Below, one piece after another: positions 35,258 through 44,653 of a DNA stretch of 64,000 nucleotides. The notes beneath the pieces are model-generated. The model was not told where the DNA came from. It made no database searches and was given only the letters and a program-made list of their open reading frames with translations. The stretch covers positions 62,001 to 126,000 of the forward strand of contig NZ_WSZK01000034.1 in assembly GCF_009791395.1 (NCBI RefSeq), read 5' to 3'. The position numbers and the translations under genes were made by a program. Source of the DNA: Halomarina oriensis (GTDB lineage: Archaea > Halobacteriota > Halobacteria > Halobacteriales > Haloarculaceae). How positions within the stretch are numbered: the first letter of the stretch is position 1; the number at the start of each line of letters is the position of its first letter.

Positions 35258-36567
35258 CGTCCGTGGGGTCCGAGACGAACACCGTCCGCGAGACGCTGGA
35301 CGCACCCCAGGGGGCGGCACTCGACCGCGAGTACGTGCTGGTGACGGAGTTCTTCAGCCCCGACACCGCCTCGACGGGCGAGTACATGACCGACGTGGCG
35401 GTGGGCCTGCGAGCACGCGGCCTCGACCTCTCCGTGCTGACCGCCCAACCGCACTACCACAGCGGCGACCACGAGCGCCAGCCACGCCGAACGACGGTCG
35501 AGGGGGTACCGGTCGAACGGCTCCGGGTGCCGCTGCTCAGAACCTCGACGACGGCCCGATACCTGTTCGACTGGGTCGTCTTCGCGCTGGCGGCGTTCGT
35601 CCACCTGTTGCTCGACGACGCGGGCGAGGACCGCGAGATACTGTTCGTGTCGAACCCACCCATCCTGACGGCCGTCGTCTGGGCCGTCTGCAAGCTTCGG
35701 GGCTGGGAGTACACGTACATCCTCTATGACCCCTACCCGCACACGCTCGTCACGGCGGGCTACATCGGGGAGGACAACCCCATTGCGCGCCTCTGGTACG
35801 CGCTCAACCGGCGCGTCTACCGCGACGCTCGTGGCGTCATCACCATCGGGACACAGCTGCGTGACCTCGTCGTCGAGGAAGCCGGACCGGGCTTCGACGC
35901 GGCGAAACTCGACGTCGTCGACCTCTGGGAGGACGAGGACGTGCTGGTCCCGCTGGCGAAAGCCGACAACCCGTTCAGCCGCCGACACGGTCTCGTGGAC
36001 CCGTTCGTTGTGCTCTACTCGGGGAACATCGGCGTGATGCACGACCTGGGGACGCTCGTCCGTGCGGCGGCGGCGTTCGAAGACGAGGACGTACTGTTCC
36101 TCGTCATCGGCGAGGGAACCGAGAAGCGTTCGTGCGTCGAACTCGCCGCCCGACTCGGCCTCGACGAGGGGACGGTTCGGTTCCTGCCGTACCAGCCACT
36201 GGACGCGCTCCCGTACTCGCTGACCAGCGGCGACGTCTCGGTTGTCAGCAAGCGCGACGACATGCCCGAGGTGTCGTGTAAGGTCTACACCTCGCTGGCC
36301 GTGGGTGAACCGGTCCTCGTCGTCGCTCCCGACGCCTCCGACGAGGCGCGTATCGTCCGGACCCACGACGCCGGCCAGCAGTGCCCGCCGAGGGACGTCG
36401 AGGCCGTCGTGGAGGCCGTCGAGCGCTGGCGCTCCGATTCGGACCTGGTCGAACGCCAGGGCGAGAACGCCCGGCGAGCGTTCGAGCGCCACTACTCGAA
36501 GCCACGTGGCGTCGACGCGTACTACCGGTCGGTCACCGGTGTCGACCCGCCGGCCCCGGAGGAGTGA
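35254..36567 (+). CDS. GT4 glycosyltransferase, WcaI/WbuB-like
   Basis: This 437-aa GT-B enzyme starts at GTG 35254, which overlaps the upstream stop as GTGA; the frame is open further upstream but lies inside the epimerase gene. The first domain has FFSPDTASTGEYMTDVAVGLR and a hydrophobic stretch (FDWVVFALAAFVHLLL) that may touch the membrane. The second domain has LYSGNIGVMHDLGTLV and VIGEGTEK, and ends with DVSVVSKRDDMPEVSCKVY in place of the usual E-x7-E. These are typical of WcaI/WbuB-type enzymes of capsule and O-antigen loci. Confidence 0.84.
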   Translation: MTSVGSETNTVRETLDAPQGAALDREYVLVTEFFSPDTASTGEYMTDVAVGLRARGLDLSVLTAQPHYHSGDHERQPRRTTVEGVPVERLRVPLLRTSTTARYLFDWVVFALAAFVHLLLDDAGEDREILFVSNPPILTAVVWAVCKLRGWEYTYILYDPYPHTLVTAGYIGEDNPIARLWYALNRRVYRDARGVITIGTQLRDLVVEEAGPGFDAAKLDVVDLWEDEDVLVPLAKADNPFSRRHGLVDPFVVLYSGNIGVMHDLGTLVRAAAAFEDEDVLFLVIGEGTEKRSCVELAARLGLDEGTVRFLPYQPLDALPYSLTSGDVSVVSKRDDMPEVSCKVYTSLAVGEPVLVVAPDASDEARIVRTHDAGQQCPPRDVEAVVEAVERWRSDSDLVERQGENARRAFERHYSKPRGVDAYYRSVTGVDPPAPEE

Positions 36568-36723
36568 CCGCGCCACCGTCGTCACTCGGCCCGTCGCTCG
36601 ACCCCGCCACGGCCGGCCGGTCCCGGCAGCGTCGCCCCGGCAGTCTTATTCTCGGTTCTGTCATACGTGTGGGACGATGACCGTGGTGTCGTGGCGTCGG
36701 GTTCGTCGGTCGGGGCGGTGTCG

Positions 36724-37908
36724 ATGAGCTATCGGCTCCTCGCGAGCGCGGTGAACCACCCGGACGCGGTGGACCCGTACGTCTCGCTGTTCAACCACCG
36801 GATGCTGGAGTCGCTGGCCCGTAGCGGCGTCTCGCTCGACGCCGTCGTCGCCCGTCCGTTCGCGCCGCCGGTCGGGCCGTACTCCGACTACTGGCACCTG
36901 CCGACCAGCACGCGGTGGGGGTCGTACTCGGTTCACCACCCGCGGTTCACCTACCTCCTCCCGAAACGTCTGTTCTACGCCCACGCCGGCGACTCCTTCG
37001 CCGCTCGCGTCCCCCGATACGTCGAGCGGACGTTCGACGTGCCCGACGTGGTCCACGCCTGCGACATCTACCCCGACGGCTACGGGATGCTTCGGTACTG
37101 CCAGCGCCACGACGTGCCGCTGTTCGCCGTCTCTCACGGCGTCCTGTTGAACACGTTCGCGGAGGCGAGCGAGGGCGTCCAAGAGCGGATACGCGAGACG
37201 CTCGACGGCTGTACCGAACTGCTCTGTGTCAGCGAGGCGCTGGCCCGGCGTGCCGAGCGCATCGCGCCGGGCGTGGAGACGACGGTGACCGCCCTCGGTG
37301 CGGACCCCGAGAAGTTCCCGGTGGGCAACGACGACGCCATCCGCCGGGAGTTCGGCATTCCCCGGGAGAAGGCCGTCGTCCTCTACGTCGGGCACTTCAC
37401 CGAACGGAAGGGACTCGGGGAACTCCTGGAGACACTCTCGTCGATGGACCCCGAGCGAGTCGAGTTCCTCTTCGTCGGCCACGGCGGCGAACTCCGGTGG
37501 GACCTCCAGCGAGCGGTCGCCGAGCACGGGTTCGCCAACCACCACGTCTACTGGCGACTCGACCCCATCGCGGTCCGACGACTGTTCGCAATCGCGGACC
37601 TGCTGGTCCTCCCGAGTTACGCCGAGGGCCGCCCGACGGCGATCTACGAGGCGATGGCGAGCGACACCGCGGTGCTCGCCTCCACCGTCGGCGGCATCCC
37701 CGAACAGGTCGTCGACGGCGAGACGGGGAGACTGGTTCCGCCCCGGGACCAGGCCGCCCTCGAAGCCGTACTGACCGATATGGTGGGAGACCGCACGCTG
37801 CTCGCCGAGATGGGACGCGCCGGCCGGCGGCGACTGGTCGAGCAGGGGTGGACGTGGCAGGCCCACGCCGAGCGACTCCGCGCCCGACACGAGGCCGCCG
37901 TTCGCTGA
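36724..37908 (+). CDS. GT4 glycosyltransferase
   Basis: This GT-B enzyme of 394 aa is started at ATG 36724 (MSYRLLASAVNHPD), where family-like sequence begins. GTG 36667 is an in-frame alternative, and a TATT-containing box near 36648 would suit it. The C-terminal domain has LYVGHFTERKGLGELLE, FVGHGGELRW and LPSYAEGRPTAIYEAMASDT with the donor-binding Glu pair. Then comes GIPEQVVDGETGRLVPP. It ends the group of four GT4 genes and precedes the second transferase/flippase pair. Confidence 0.84.
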   Translation: MSYRLLASAVNHPDAVDPYVSLFNHRMLESLARSGVSLDAVVARPFAPPVGPYSDYWHLPTSTRWGSYSVHHPRFTYLLPKRLFYAHAGDSFAARVPRYVERTFDVPDVVHACDIYPDGYGMLRYCQRHDVPLFAVSHGVLLNTFAEASEGVQERIRETLDGCTELLCVSEALARRAERIAPGVETTVTALGADPEKFPVGNDDAIRREFGIPREKAVVLYVGHFTERKGLGELLETLSSMDPERVEFLFVGHGGELRWDLQRAVAEHGFANHHVYWRLDPIAVRRLFAIADLLVLPSYAEGRPTAIYEAMASDTAVLASTVGGIPEQVVDGETGRLVPPRDQAALEAVLTDMVGDRTLLAEMGRAGRRRLVEQGWTWQAHAERLRARHEAAVR

Positions 37909-37980
37909 ACCCATCGACGTTCTAGAGACTCCGACTCACGCGGTAGCGGCGAACGCCGGACGCCGAACGCTCGCTGGTAG

Positions 37981-38005
37981 ATTTATTAGCCACTATGATA
38001 TATTA
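37981..38005 (+). promoter_or_regulatory. AT-rich promoter region of the HP-motif gene at 38019
   Basis: Two TATA-like stretches, TTTATTA (37982-37988) and GATATATTA (37997-38005), lie 34 and about 18 bases before ATG 38019. The first has the better spacing. Confidence 0.45.
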
Positions 38006-38018
38006 GTTGACAATAACG

Positions 38019-39671
38019 ATGTTGGAACCTCTGTACACACTGCCACGGGCGTCGTTCGAGGCGGCCAGTCGACTCGGGATGGGTCGGCCGATGCTGGAAC
38101 TGTTCGACGGCGTCGTGGGGATGCCCCGGTACGACTTCCTCGGTGGGGTCGACGAGCGCATCCGGAGCTACGAACCGGACTCGGGGGCGGCGAAGGGTGT
38201 CGTCCTGTTCCCCGTCTTCCCGGCGTTCGACGGCGTGCTCTACCGGGCGTGTATCCTCGCTCACGCGTTCCGGACTCGTGGCTACCGGCCGGTGATGCTC
38301 GACTGCAAGCGCGACTGTGACACCTGTCAGTTCGAGGACTGCCTCTACGAGATGGCCGGCGAAGTCGGTCCGACGACGCCGGTGCTCTGCCGGATGGACA
38401 GCCACGAGATTCCCGCAGCGTTCGGCCTGGAGACGTGGTCGCTGGGTGAGGTGCTCGACGACGGCTACGAACCACCGGTGGTCCCGTTGCGTCCCGACGC
38501 CACCTACCGGAAGGTCCCCGTGGGTCAGTACGCGCTGGCGTCGGCGCGCAAGTTCCTGAAGAAACACCACCTCGACCTCGACACCCCGGTCGACCGGTCG
38601 GTGTTCGGCAGCTACCTCCGGACGGCGACGACGCTCGCCGACGTCTACCACTCGCTGTTCGCGGACGACCTGTTCGACGTGGTCGTCACCAACGAGACGG
38701 TCTACGTCCACGGCGGCGTCCCGCTGTCGGTGGCCGACGCCTACGGGGTATCGGGGTACTCCCACGACGTCGGGTACCAGGACGGGAGCATCGTCTTCGG
38801 TAACACCGGCAACCGGAACACCGAACCGTACTTCTCCGACGACGCGGTGGTCGAGGCGTTCCTCGCCGAACCGCTCGACGAGGACCAGGAACGCGCGCTG
38901 ACGGCGGCGATGGACGAGCGGAGCGGTGGCGAGGGGACGTTCCTCTTCTCGTCGATGGCGGACGTGAGCGTCGAGACACCCGCCGACCACGCCGTGGCCG
39001 GGATGTTCACGAACCTCGTCTGGGACGCGTCGCTCCAGGTCGGGCCCGACGACGTCGCGTTCGACGACGTCTTCGACTGGGTGGCCGCCACCGTCGACGA
39101 CTTCCTCGAGCACGACGACCGGACGCTCGTCATCAAGACCCACCCCGCGGAACTGGACATCGGGACGAACGAGGACGTGACGACGTGGATTCGACGTCGG
39201 TACGGGGAGCTCCCCTCGAACGTCCACCTCCTGCCTCCCGACACCGCGGTCAACACCTACCAGCTCATGCGCGACATCGACGTCGGACTGACCTACACGA
39301 CGACGGTCGGCATCGAGATGGCGTACACGGGGCTTCCGGTCGTCGTCGCCGGCGAGGCCTGCTACCGCGGCTACGGCTTCACGGTCGACCCGGACTCGCC
39401 CGCGGCCTACGTCGAACGACTGCACGCGCTAGAGGACCTGACGCTGACCGAGGAGCAACGGGCGAGAGCGCGCCGGTTCGCCTACTACGCGCTGGTCCAC
39501 CAGTGTTTCCCGTTCCCGTACGTCTCCGTCGACATGAAGCGCCAGCAGTACCAGTACCACCCGGTCGCCCACGACGAACTCACGCCCGGCAACGAACCGT
39601 TCGACACCATCGTCGGGAAGATGAGCGGCGGCGACCCGGTCGTCCCCGGAGACCGGACCGACTCCGTGTAA
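38019..39671 (+). CDS. second HP-motif putative surface-glycan transferase (with Cys cluster)
   Basis: This 550-aa soluble protein starts at ATG 38019; TTG 38007 is in frame upstream. Its N-terminal domain has KGVVLFPVFPAFDGVLYRACILAHAF and a cysteine cluster CKRDCDTCQFEDC near residues 96-108, which could hold zinc or an Fe-S cluster. The second half has GYSHDVGYQDGSIVFGN, VIKTHPAELDIGTNED (the K-x-HP motif) and VGLTYTTTVGIEMAYTGLPVVV, an S/T-plus-Glu motif. This plan resembles KpsC/KpsS and polysialyltransferase GT-B enzymes. It is followed by an ABC flippase, as is the HP-motif gene at 22568. The activity is unproved; addition of an acidic sugar is the best guess. Confidence 0.6.
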   Translation: MLEPLYTLPRASFEAASRLGMGRPMLELFDGVVGMPRYDFLGGVDERIRSYEPDSGAAKGVVLFPVFPAFDGVLYRACILAHAFRTRGYRPVMLDCKRDCDTCQFEDCLYEMAGEVGPTTPVLCRMDSHEIPAAFGLETWSLGEVLDDGYEPPVVPLRPDATYRKVPVGQYALASARKFLKKHHLDLDTPVDRSVFGSYLRTATTLADVYHSLFADDLFDVVVTNETVYVHGGVPLSVADAYGVSGYSHDVGYQDGSIVFGNTGNRNTEPYFSDDAVVEAFLAEPLDEDQERALTAAMDERSGGEGTFLFSSMADVSVETPADHAVAGMFTNLVWDASLQVGPDDVAFDDVFDWVAATVDDFLEHDDRTLVIKTHPAELDIGTNEDVTTWIRRRYGELPSNVHLLPPDTAVNTYQLMRDIDVGLTYTTTVGIEMAYTGLPVVVAGEACYRGYGFTVDPDSPAAYVERLHALEDLTLTEEQRARARRFAYYALVHQCFPFPYVSVDMKRQQYQYHPVAHDELTPGNEPFDTIVGKMSGGDPVVPGDRTDSV

Positions 39672-39736
39672 GAGCCGTCCGGACGACGGTCTCGGAACGC
39701 GACAGAAAAGACGACCGATTGACCTGTTGCCGACAC

Positions 39737-39746
39737 AATATATATG
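39737..39746 (+). promoter_or_regulatory. TATA box of the second flippase unit
   Basis: AATATATATG is centred about 35 bases before ATG 39777. It would start a transcript carrying a short leader frame and then the ABC exporter gene. Confidence 0.5.
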
Positions 39747-39776
39747 TGCGTCTCTGACCAACAGAGCTACTCGAAG

Positions 39777-39884
39777 ATGGAAAGTCAGCCAGTTGAAAGG
39801 TATCGTCGACCGGTCGGCGCGACCGTGACTGCGTTCGCCACGCGGTCCGTCCCGCGTCCGACACCGGCGGCGGTGCCGACATGA
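39777..39884 (+). CDS. possible 35-aa leader peptide overlapping the ABC exporter start
   Basis: ATG 39777 lies about eight bases after the expected transcription start. The frame encodes MESQPVERYRRPVG and on to a Thr/Pro/Ala-rich tail. Its TGA shares ATGA with the ABC exporter start at 39881. The overlap suggests coupled translation. The peptide has no recognised family, so it may only serve to deliver ribosomes, or may be chance. Confidence 0.35.
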   Translation: MESQPVERYRRPVGATVTAFATRSVPRPTPAAVPT

Positions 39885-41686
39885 GCGACGACGTCGAGCA
39901 CAGGGAGGTCACGACCGAAGAGAAGTTTCGTGCCCTCAGGGCCTCGTTGGCCTATCGACCGGTGTTGACCGGGGTCGTCATGTTCCTCAGCGTCGTCGCG
40001 GCGGTGCTCGAGGGGCTCGGACTGAGCTTCATCGTCCCTATCGTCGAACAGGTCCAGTCGGGTGGGACGCCGAGCGAGGACCCGACGGGCGTGATGAGCG
40101 CGTTCTCGGAGGTGTACGGCTTCTTCGGCGTGGCGCTGACGCTGGAGTCCATCGTCGTCGGGGTGGTGCTGGTGATGATCGTCCGGTACACGACCAGTTT
40201 CGTCGTCGGGTGGATGGGGGCGTCACTGGAGGCCGACTACATCCGACACCTCCAGTCGGAACTGTTCGAGAACGCCCTCGACGCCCGCATCGCGTACTTC
40301 GACCGTAACGGCTCGGACAAGATCCTCAACAAGATCGTCACGGAGGCCTCCTACGCCGCGAAGTCGCTCCGGCAAGCCATCTACGTGTTCGAACAGTCCG
40401 TGCTCTGTCTCATGTATCTCGCCATCGCCGTCTACCTCGCGCCGGTGTTGACCGTCGGGATGGCGGTGTTCCTCGGCGGTCTCGTCTTCCTCATCCGTGG
40501 CGTGCTCGAATCCGGCTACGACGTGGGCGACCGCGTCGCGGCCGCCAACGAGCGCATCCAGGAGATCGTCCAGGCGGGAACACAGGGCATCCGCGACGTC
40601 AAACTGTTCGGGATGACCGACGAACTCTCCCGGAACTTCGGGGGAGCGGTCGACACGTTCGTCTCCTCGACGGTGACGCTCCGTCGGAACGAGACGGCCG
40701 TCGACCGACTCTACGAACTCGTCGTCGCGGTCACGGTGTTCGTCCTCATCTACTTCGCGGTGACCTTCGCCTCGATGTCCCTGGGCGCACTCGGCGTGTT
40801 CCTCTTTGCGATGTTCCGGCTGGGACCGAAGCTCAGCTACCTCAACAACCACGTCTACTCGCTGGAGGGTAACCTCCCCCACCTCGTCCGGACCCGGCGC
40901 ACCATCGCCTCGCTCGCCGCGCACGCCGAACCGAACCCCGCGACCCGTCAGCTACCGACCCGCGTCCGGGGCGTCCGGTTCGACGACGTCGGCTTCGCCT
41001 ACGACCCCGACGACCCGGTCGTCGACGGCCTCTCGTTCGCCGTCGACCGCGGGGAGTTCGTCGCGTTCGTCGGCCCCTCGGGGGCCGGGAAGTCGACCGT
41101 CGTCGCGCTGTTGACCCGGATGTACGACCCCGACCGCGGCGCGATATACGCCGACGACGTTCCCATCGAGGCGGCGGAGATCGGGCAGTGGCGCTCGCGG
41201 GTGTCGGTCGTCCGGCAGAACCCCTACATCTTCAACGACACGCTCCGGTACAACGTGACCGTCGGGAACCGCGACGCGAGCGACGCCGAGGTCGACCAGG
41301 CGTGTCGTATCGCGCAGGTCGACGAGTTCCTCGACGGCCTGCCGCGTGGCTACGACACGGTACTCGGCGACGACGGGGTCAGACTGTCGGGCGGGCAGCG
41401 CCAGCGTATCGCCATCGCACGGGCGTTGCTCGCCGACGCCGACGTGCTCGTCTTCGACGAGGCGACGAGCGACCTCGACACGGCGCTCGAACGCCACGTC
41501 CACCGTGGCATCGAGGAGATGGAGCGGGACGTCGCGCTCATCGTCATCGCCCACCGCCTCTCGACGGTGACGAACGCCGACCGCATCTACACGATGGAGG
41601 ACGGCCACGTCGTCGAAGCGGGGACCCACGAACAGCTACTGGAGAACGAGGGGCGCTACGCCTCGCTGTACACCATCCAGACGTGA
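39881..41686 (+). CDS. second ABC exporter/flippase (MsbA/PglK-like)
   Basis: This 601-aa fused permease-ATPase is clearly paralogous to the exporter at 20698. Both have LEG(V/L)G near the first helix, AGTQGI(R) before K-LFG, and ACRIAQVDEFL or VCRIAQVDEFL in the ATPase. The ATPase has Walker A GPSGAGKST, VRQNPYIFND, LSGGQRQR, Walker B VLVFDEATS and HRLST, all intact. It probably flips the lipid-linked product of the right-hand glycosyltransferases. The preceding HP-motif gene gives the same transferase-then-flippase order as on the left side. Confidence 0.9.
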   Translation: MSDDVEHREVTTEEKFRALRASLAYRPVLTGVVMFLSVVAAVLEGLGLSFIVPIVEQVQSGGTPSEDPTGVMSAFSEVYGFFGVALTLESIVVGVVLVMIVRYTTSFVVGWMGASLEADYIRHLQSELFENALDARIAYFDRNGSDKILNKIVTEASYAAKSLRQAIYVFEQSVLCLMYLAIAVYLAPVLTVGMAVFLGGLVFLIRGVLESGYDVGDRVAAANERIQEIVQAGTQGIRDVKLFGMTDELSRNFGGAVDTFVSSTVTLRRNETAVDRLYELVVAVTVFVLIYFAVTFASMSLGALGVFLFAMFRLGPKLSYLNNHVYSLEGNLPHLVRTRRTIASLAAHAEPNPATRQLPTRVRGVRFDDVGFAYDPDDPVVDGLSFAVDRGEFVAFVGPSGAGKSTVVALLTRMYDPDRGAIYADDVPIEAAEIGQWRSRVSVVRQNPYIFNDTLRYNVTVGNRDASDAEVDQACRIAQVDEFLDGLPRGYDTVLGDDGVRLSGGQRQRIAIARALLADADVLVFDEATSDLDTALERHVHRGIEEMERDVALIVIAHRLSTVTNADRIYTMEDGHVVEAGTHEQLLENEGRYASLYTIQT

Positions 41687-41699
41687 CGGGGAACGGTCC

Positions 41700-42659
41700 G
41701 TGAGCGCGCTCGCCGACTACGTCGACCTGCTCGCCGTGGCGACTGTCGCCGCGCTGTTCGCGCTCGCGGTGTCACCGTTCGACGCGCTGGGGACGCCACC
41801 GGGTATCGTCCTCTCGCTCGTGTTCGTCGTCGTCCTGCCGGGCTACGTCCTCGTGGCCGTACTGTTCCCCCGTGGGTCGCCACCGGCGGCCGACCCGGCG
41901 GCCGACCGACCCGGTGACCGAGTCGACGGCCTCGAACGCGTCACGCTGACGCTCGTCGGGAGTCTCGTCGTCGCCGCGCTGGTCGGTTTCGCACTCACCT
42001 ACACGCCGCTCGGCCTCACTCGTGGGACGTTCGTGACGACGATGTACGGCTATCTCCTCGTCGGCGTCGTCGCCGCGGCGGTCCGGCGGCGGCGGGTCCC
42101 GCGCGACGACCGGTTCAGCGTCGCGCCCGGCCCGTGGGTCCGCACTCGAGTGAGCGGCGGGTCGTCGGCCGACACGGCACTCGCCGTGCTCGTCGCACTC
42201 GCCGTCGTGGTCGCACTGAGCGCCTCGGTGTACGCGGTTGCGATGCCGATTCGCGGGGAGGCGTACACCGAGTTCTACGCGTTCACCGAGACCGACTCGG
42301 GTGCCCCCGTCGCCGCCGACTACCCACGGTCGTTCGTCGAGGGCGAGTCGCGGTCGCTCTGGCTCGGCATCGGCAACCAGGAGGGCGAGTCCACGCGCTA
42401 CACGGTGGTGGTCCAACTCCAGCAGGTCGACGAGTCGGACGGTCGGCCGTCGGTCACGGCCAGCACCGAACTCGACCGCTTCGCGGTCACCCTCGACGAC
42501 GGCCGCCAGTGGGAACGGGAGTACGACGTGACGCCGCCGACGACCGGCGACCGACTCCGCCTCGCGTTCCTCCTGTACGAGGGCGACCCGCCCGCGACAC
42601 CGACGCTGGAGAACGCCGACGAGGAGATTCACTTCTGGATCTCCGTCGAGGCGTCCTGA
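41700..42659 (+). CDS. DUF1616-family membrane protein
   Basis: This 319-aa protein starts at GTG 41700, 13 bases after the exporter. It has about four N-terminal helices, including FVVVLPGYVLVAVLFP, the phrase typical of DUF1616 proteins. A further helix lies near 155-178 (ALAVLVALAVVVALSASVYAV). The C-terminal domain is Ig-like and outside (FVEGESRSLWLGIGNQEGEST). DUF1616 proteins are frequent beside haloarchaeal surface-glycan genes, but their function is not established. Confidence 0.83.
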   Translation: MSALADYVDLLAVATVAALFALAVSPFDALGTPPGIVLSLVFVVVLPGYVLVAVLFPRGSPPAADPAADRPGDRVDGLERVTLTLVGSLVVAALVGFALTYTPLGLTRGTFVTTMYGYLLVGVVAAAVRRRRVPRDDRFSVAPGPWVRTRVSGGSSADTALAVLVALAVVVALSASVYAVAMPIRGEAYTEFYAFTETDSGAPVAADYPRSFVEGESRSLWLGIGNQEGESTRYTVVVQLQQVDESDGRPSVTASTELDRFAVTLDDGRQWEREYDVTPPTTGDRLRLAFLLYEGDPPATPTLENADEEIHFWISVEAS

Positions 42660-42709
42660 GCGCCGTCGACGGGCCACACCGAGCGTCCGTCCGGACTCAC
42701 GCTCGGCCG

Positions 42710-43300
42710 ATGCGAACGCTGATACAGCGTCCGGTCTTCGGTTCGACCGTGTGGCCCTGGGGACATCTCGGCTTCGGCTATCTGTTGTACTCGCTGTCGC
42801 GGCGTGCGACCGGTCGTGGGCCGCCGACCGACGCCGCGGCGCTCGCCCTCGCGTTCGGGACGCAGTTCCCCGACGTCGTCGACAAACCGCTGGCGTGGTG
42901 GCTGACCGTCCTCCCGAGCGGCCGGTCGCTCGCCCACTCCGCGCTCTTCGGAACGCTCGTCGTCGCACTGGTCTGGTGGGTGCTCGCCAGCCGCGAGCAC
43001 TCGGAGGCCGGAAGCGCGTTCGCGCTGGGGTACGCCTCGCACCTGCTCGGTGACAGCCTCGTCGACCTCTCGGCCGGGGCGTTCGGTCGGCTGACGTTCC
43101 TCCTGTGGCCGGTGCTCCCGGCCGTCGAGTACGACGACGAGGGGCTGGGGCCGCTCGTCGGCGAGTTCGCGCTCACCCCGTGGGTCCTGTTCGGACTCCT
43201 CGTCGGCGTGCTCACCGCCGTGCTCTGGGCGGTCGACGGGTTCCCCGGTGTCGCCGGCGTGACGCGGTGGTACCGTCGGGTTCGCAGTACCGTCGGCTGA
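42710..43300 (+). CDS. membrane-bound metal-dependent hydrolase-like protein (YdjM/DUF457 type)
   Basis: The 196-aa protein has four to five hydrophobic helices and histidine and aspartate motifs: GHLGFGYLLYSL near 19-30, FGTQFPDVVDKP, RSLAHSALF and GYASHLLGDSLVDL. HS and H-x3-D spaced along the helices are the pattern of YdjM-type (LexA-regulated in bacteria) hydrolase-like proteins. Catalysis has not been shown for this family as far as I know. It follows DUF1616 by 50 bases. Confidence 0.75.
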   Translation: MRTLIQRPVFGSTVWPWGHLGFGYLLYSLSRRATGRGPPTDAAALALAFGTQFPDVVDKPLAWWLTVLPSGRSLAHSALFGTLVVALVWWVLASREHSEAGSAFALGYASHLLGDSLVDLSAGAFGRLTFLLWPVLPAVEYDDEGLGPLVGEFALTPWVLFGLLVGVLTAVLWAVDGFPGVAGVTRWYRRVRSTVG

Positions 43301-43346
43301 CTGCCGTCAGCGGTGGCTTTTCCCGAGTGGCGTCCGAACGGCGGCC

Positions 43347-43565
43347 GTGACCTACACGTGGCAGTACTACGACCTCGTGTTGCTGGGCGTGTTCTGTAGC
43401 ATGGTAGCCGGGGCGCTCGTCGGGCAGTTCACGGCCGTTGCGACGACGACGGCCGTCACCGTCGCGGGTCTGCTCGCCGTCGTCATCATCGCACACGGCC
43501 TGTTCGTCAACGGGCCGGTCGACGCCCCCGAGGACCTCACCGACCCGGTCGAGTCGCTGAACTGA
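43347..43565 (+). CDS. small two-helix membrane protein (72 aa)
   Basis: It begins at GTG 43347 and contains two hydrophobic segments (YDLVLLGVFCSMVAGALVGQF and AVTVAGLLAVVIIAHGLFV), then an acidic tail PVDAPEDLTDPVESLN. It is probably an integral membrane protein; no function is recognised. It converges on the AI-2E-family gene. Confidence 0.65.
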   Translation: MTYTWQYYDLVLLGVFCSMVAGALVGQFTAVATTTAVTVAGLLAVVIIAHGLFVNGPVDAPEDLTDPVESLN

Positions 43566-43621
43566 GCGGTCGCCGTTCGGTCGCGTCCGGCCCGTCGCCG
43601 TCCGGCCCGGCGAGTGACGGC

Positions 43622-44653
43622 TCACGCCTCGTCGCCGTTGACGCCGTGGCGGTCGGCCAGCACCTCGACGAGGTGTTTCGCCAGGCCGACGACGACCGGT
43701 CCCACGAACAGCCCCAGGAACCCGAACAGCGCGAGGCCGCCGAAGATGCCGACGACGACGAGGCCCGTGTTGAGCTGTGCACCACGGTGGACGACGAACG
43801 GGCGGATGACGTTGTCGGACCCGCTGATGACGAACGTGCCGACGACGAGGAGGACGACGGCGTCCGCGATTCGACCGACGAAGAGGAGGTAGGCGCTCGC
43901 GGGAATCCAGACGACCGACGCCCCGATGACGGGGAGCAGCGAGAGGAGGAACGTCACGAGCGTCCAGAACACGGCGTTGGTGAACCCGAGGAGGTTGAAC
44001 GCGATACCCGTCAACACCGCCTGCACGGCCGCGACGACGACGGTGCCGACCAGCGAGGCCCACAGCAGGCGGTCGAACCGTTCGATGAGGTCGTCGGTCT
44101 CGGCCCGCGAGAGCGGTGTCACGTCCCGGACCCACGCGACCAGTCGGTCGCCGTCACGGAGCAGGTAGTAGAAGACGAACAGGAAGACGACGGTGCCGAT
44201 GAGGAGGTGGGTCGTCTGACCGACGAGCGTGTAGACGTTCCCGAGCAACCCCTGTGACCCGGTCTGGACCGCCTCCGTGAGGAGGTCGACGAGCTCCATC
44301 GTCCCCATCTCCACGCCCAGTCGGTCCAGCACCGCGTCGCTGGTGTCGACCACCGACGACCGGGTGAGCCCGCTGACCAGCGACTGTGCCTGCGCCAGCG
44401 CGACGACGAACACGAACGCGAAGGGGGCGACGACCGACACCAGCGCGAGGACGACGGTGATGCCCGCGCCGAGCGTTCGCCCGACCAGCGCGGCGAGTCG
44501 CCGCGAGAACGGAAAGAGGACGTAGCCCAGCAGCCCCGCCAGCAGGACGTACTGGGAGAACGGGAGGAAAAGGAGCGCCGTGACGCCGCCGAACACGAGC
44601 AGTAGTGCCCACAGGAACACCGTCGACTGCGTGAACCGAACGCGACGGCTCAT
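43622..44653 (-). CDS. AI-2E/PerM-family transporter
   Basis: This 343-aa membrane protein starts at ATG 44651-44653; the frame extends 80 codons upstream with Arg-rich, non-coding-like sequence. It has eight hydrophobic helices and a central cytoplasmic-like loop, VETG-type spacing around LLWASLVGTVVVAAVQAVLTGIAFNLLGF, and the family phrase FLLSLLPVIGASVVWIP. It ends with FGFLGLFVGPVVVGLAK. Substrates of the family range from autoinducer-2 to Na+/H+ exchange, so the cargo is unknown. Confidence 0.85.
   Translation of the reverse strand: MSRRVRFTQSTVFLWALLLVFGGVTALLFLPFSQYVLLAGLLGYVLFPFSRRLAALVGRTLGAGITVVLALVSVVAPFAFVFVVALAQAQSLVSGLTRSSVVDTSDAVLDRLGVEMGTMELVDLLTEAVQTGSQGLLGNVYTLVGQTTHLLIGTVVFLFVFYYLLRDGDRLVAWVRDVTPLSRAETDDLIERFDRLLWASLVGTVVVAAVQAVLTGIAFNLLGFTNAVFWTLVTFLLSLLPVIGASVVWIPASAYLLFVGRIADAVVLLVVGTFVISGSDNVIRPFVVHRGAQLNTGLVVVGIFGGLALFGFLGLFVGPVVVGLAKHLVEVLADRHGVNGDEA

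Noticed and set aside
37986-39425. Minus-strand frame opposite the second HP-motif gene
   Set aside because: Shadow frame; no motif, and the plus strand has HP and Cys motifs and a promoter.
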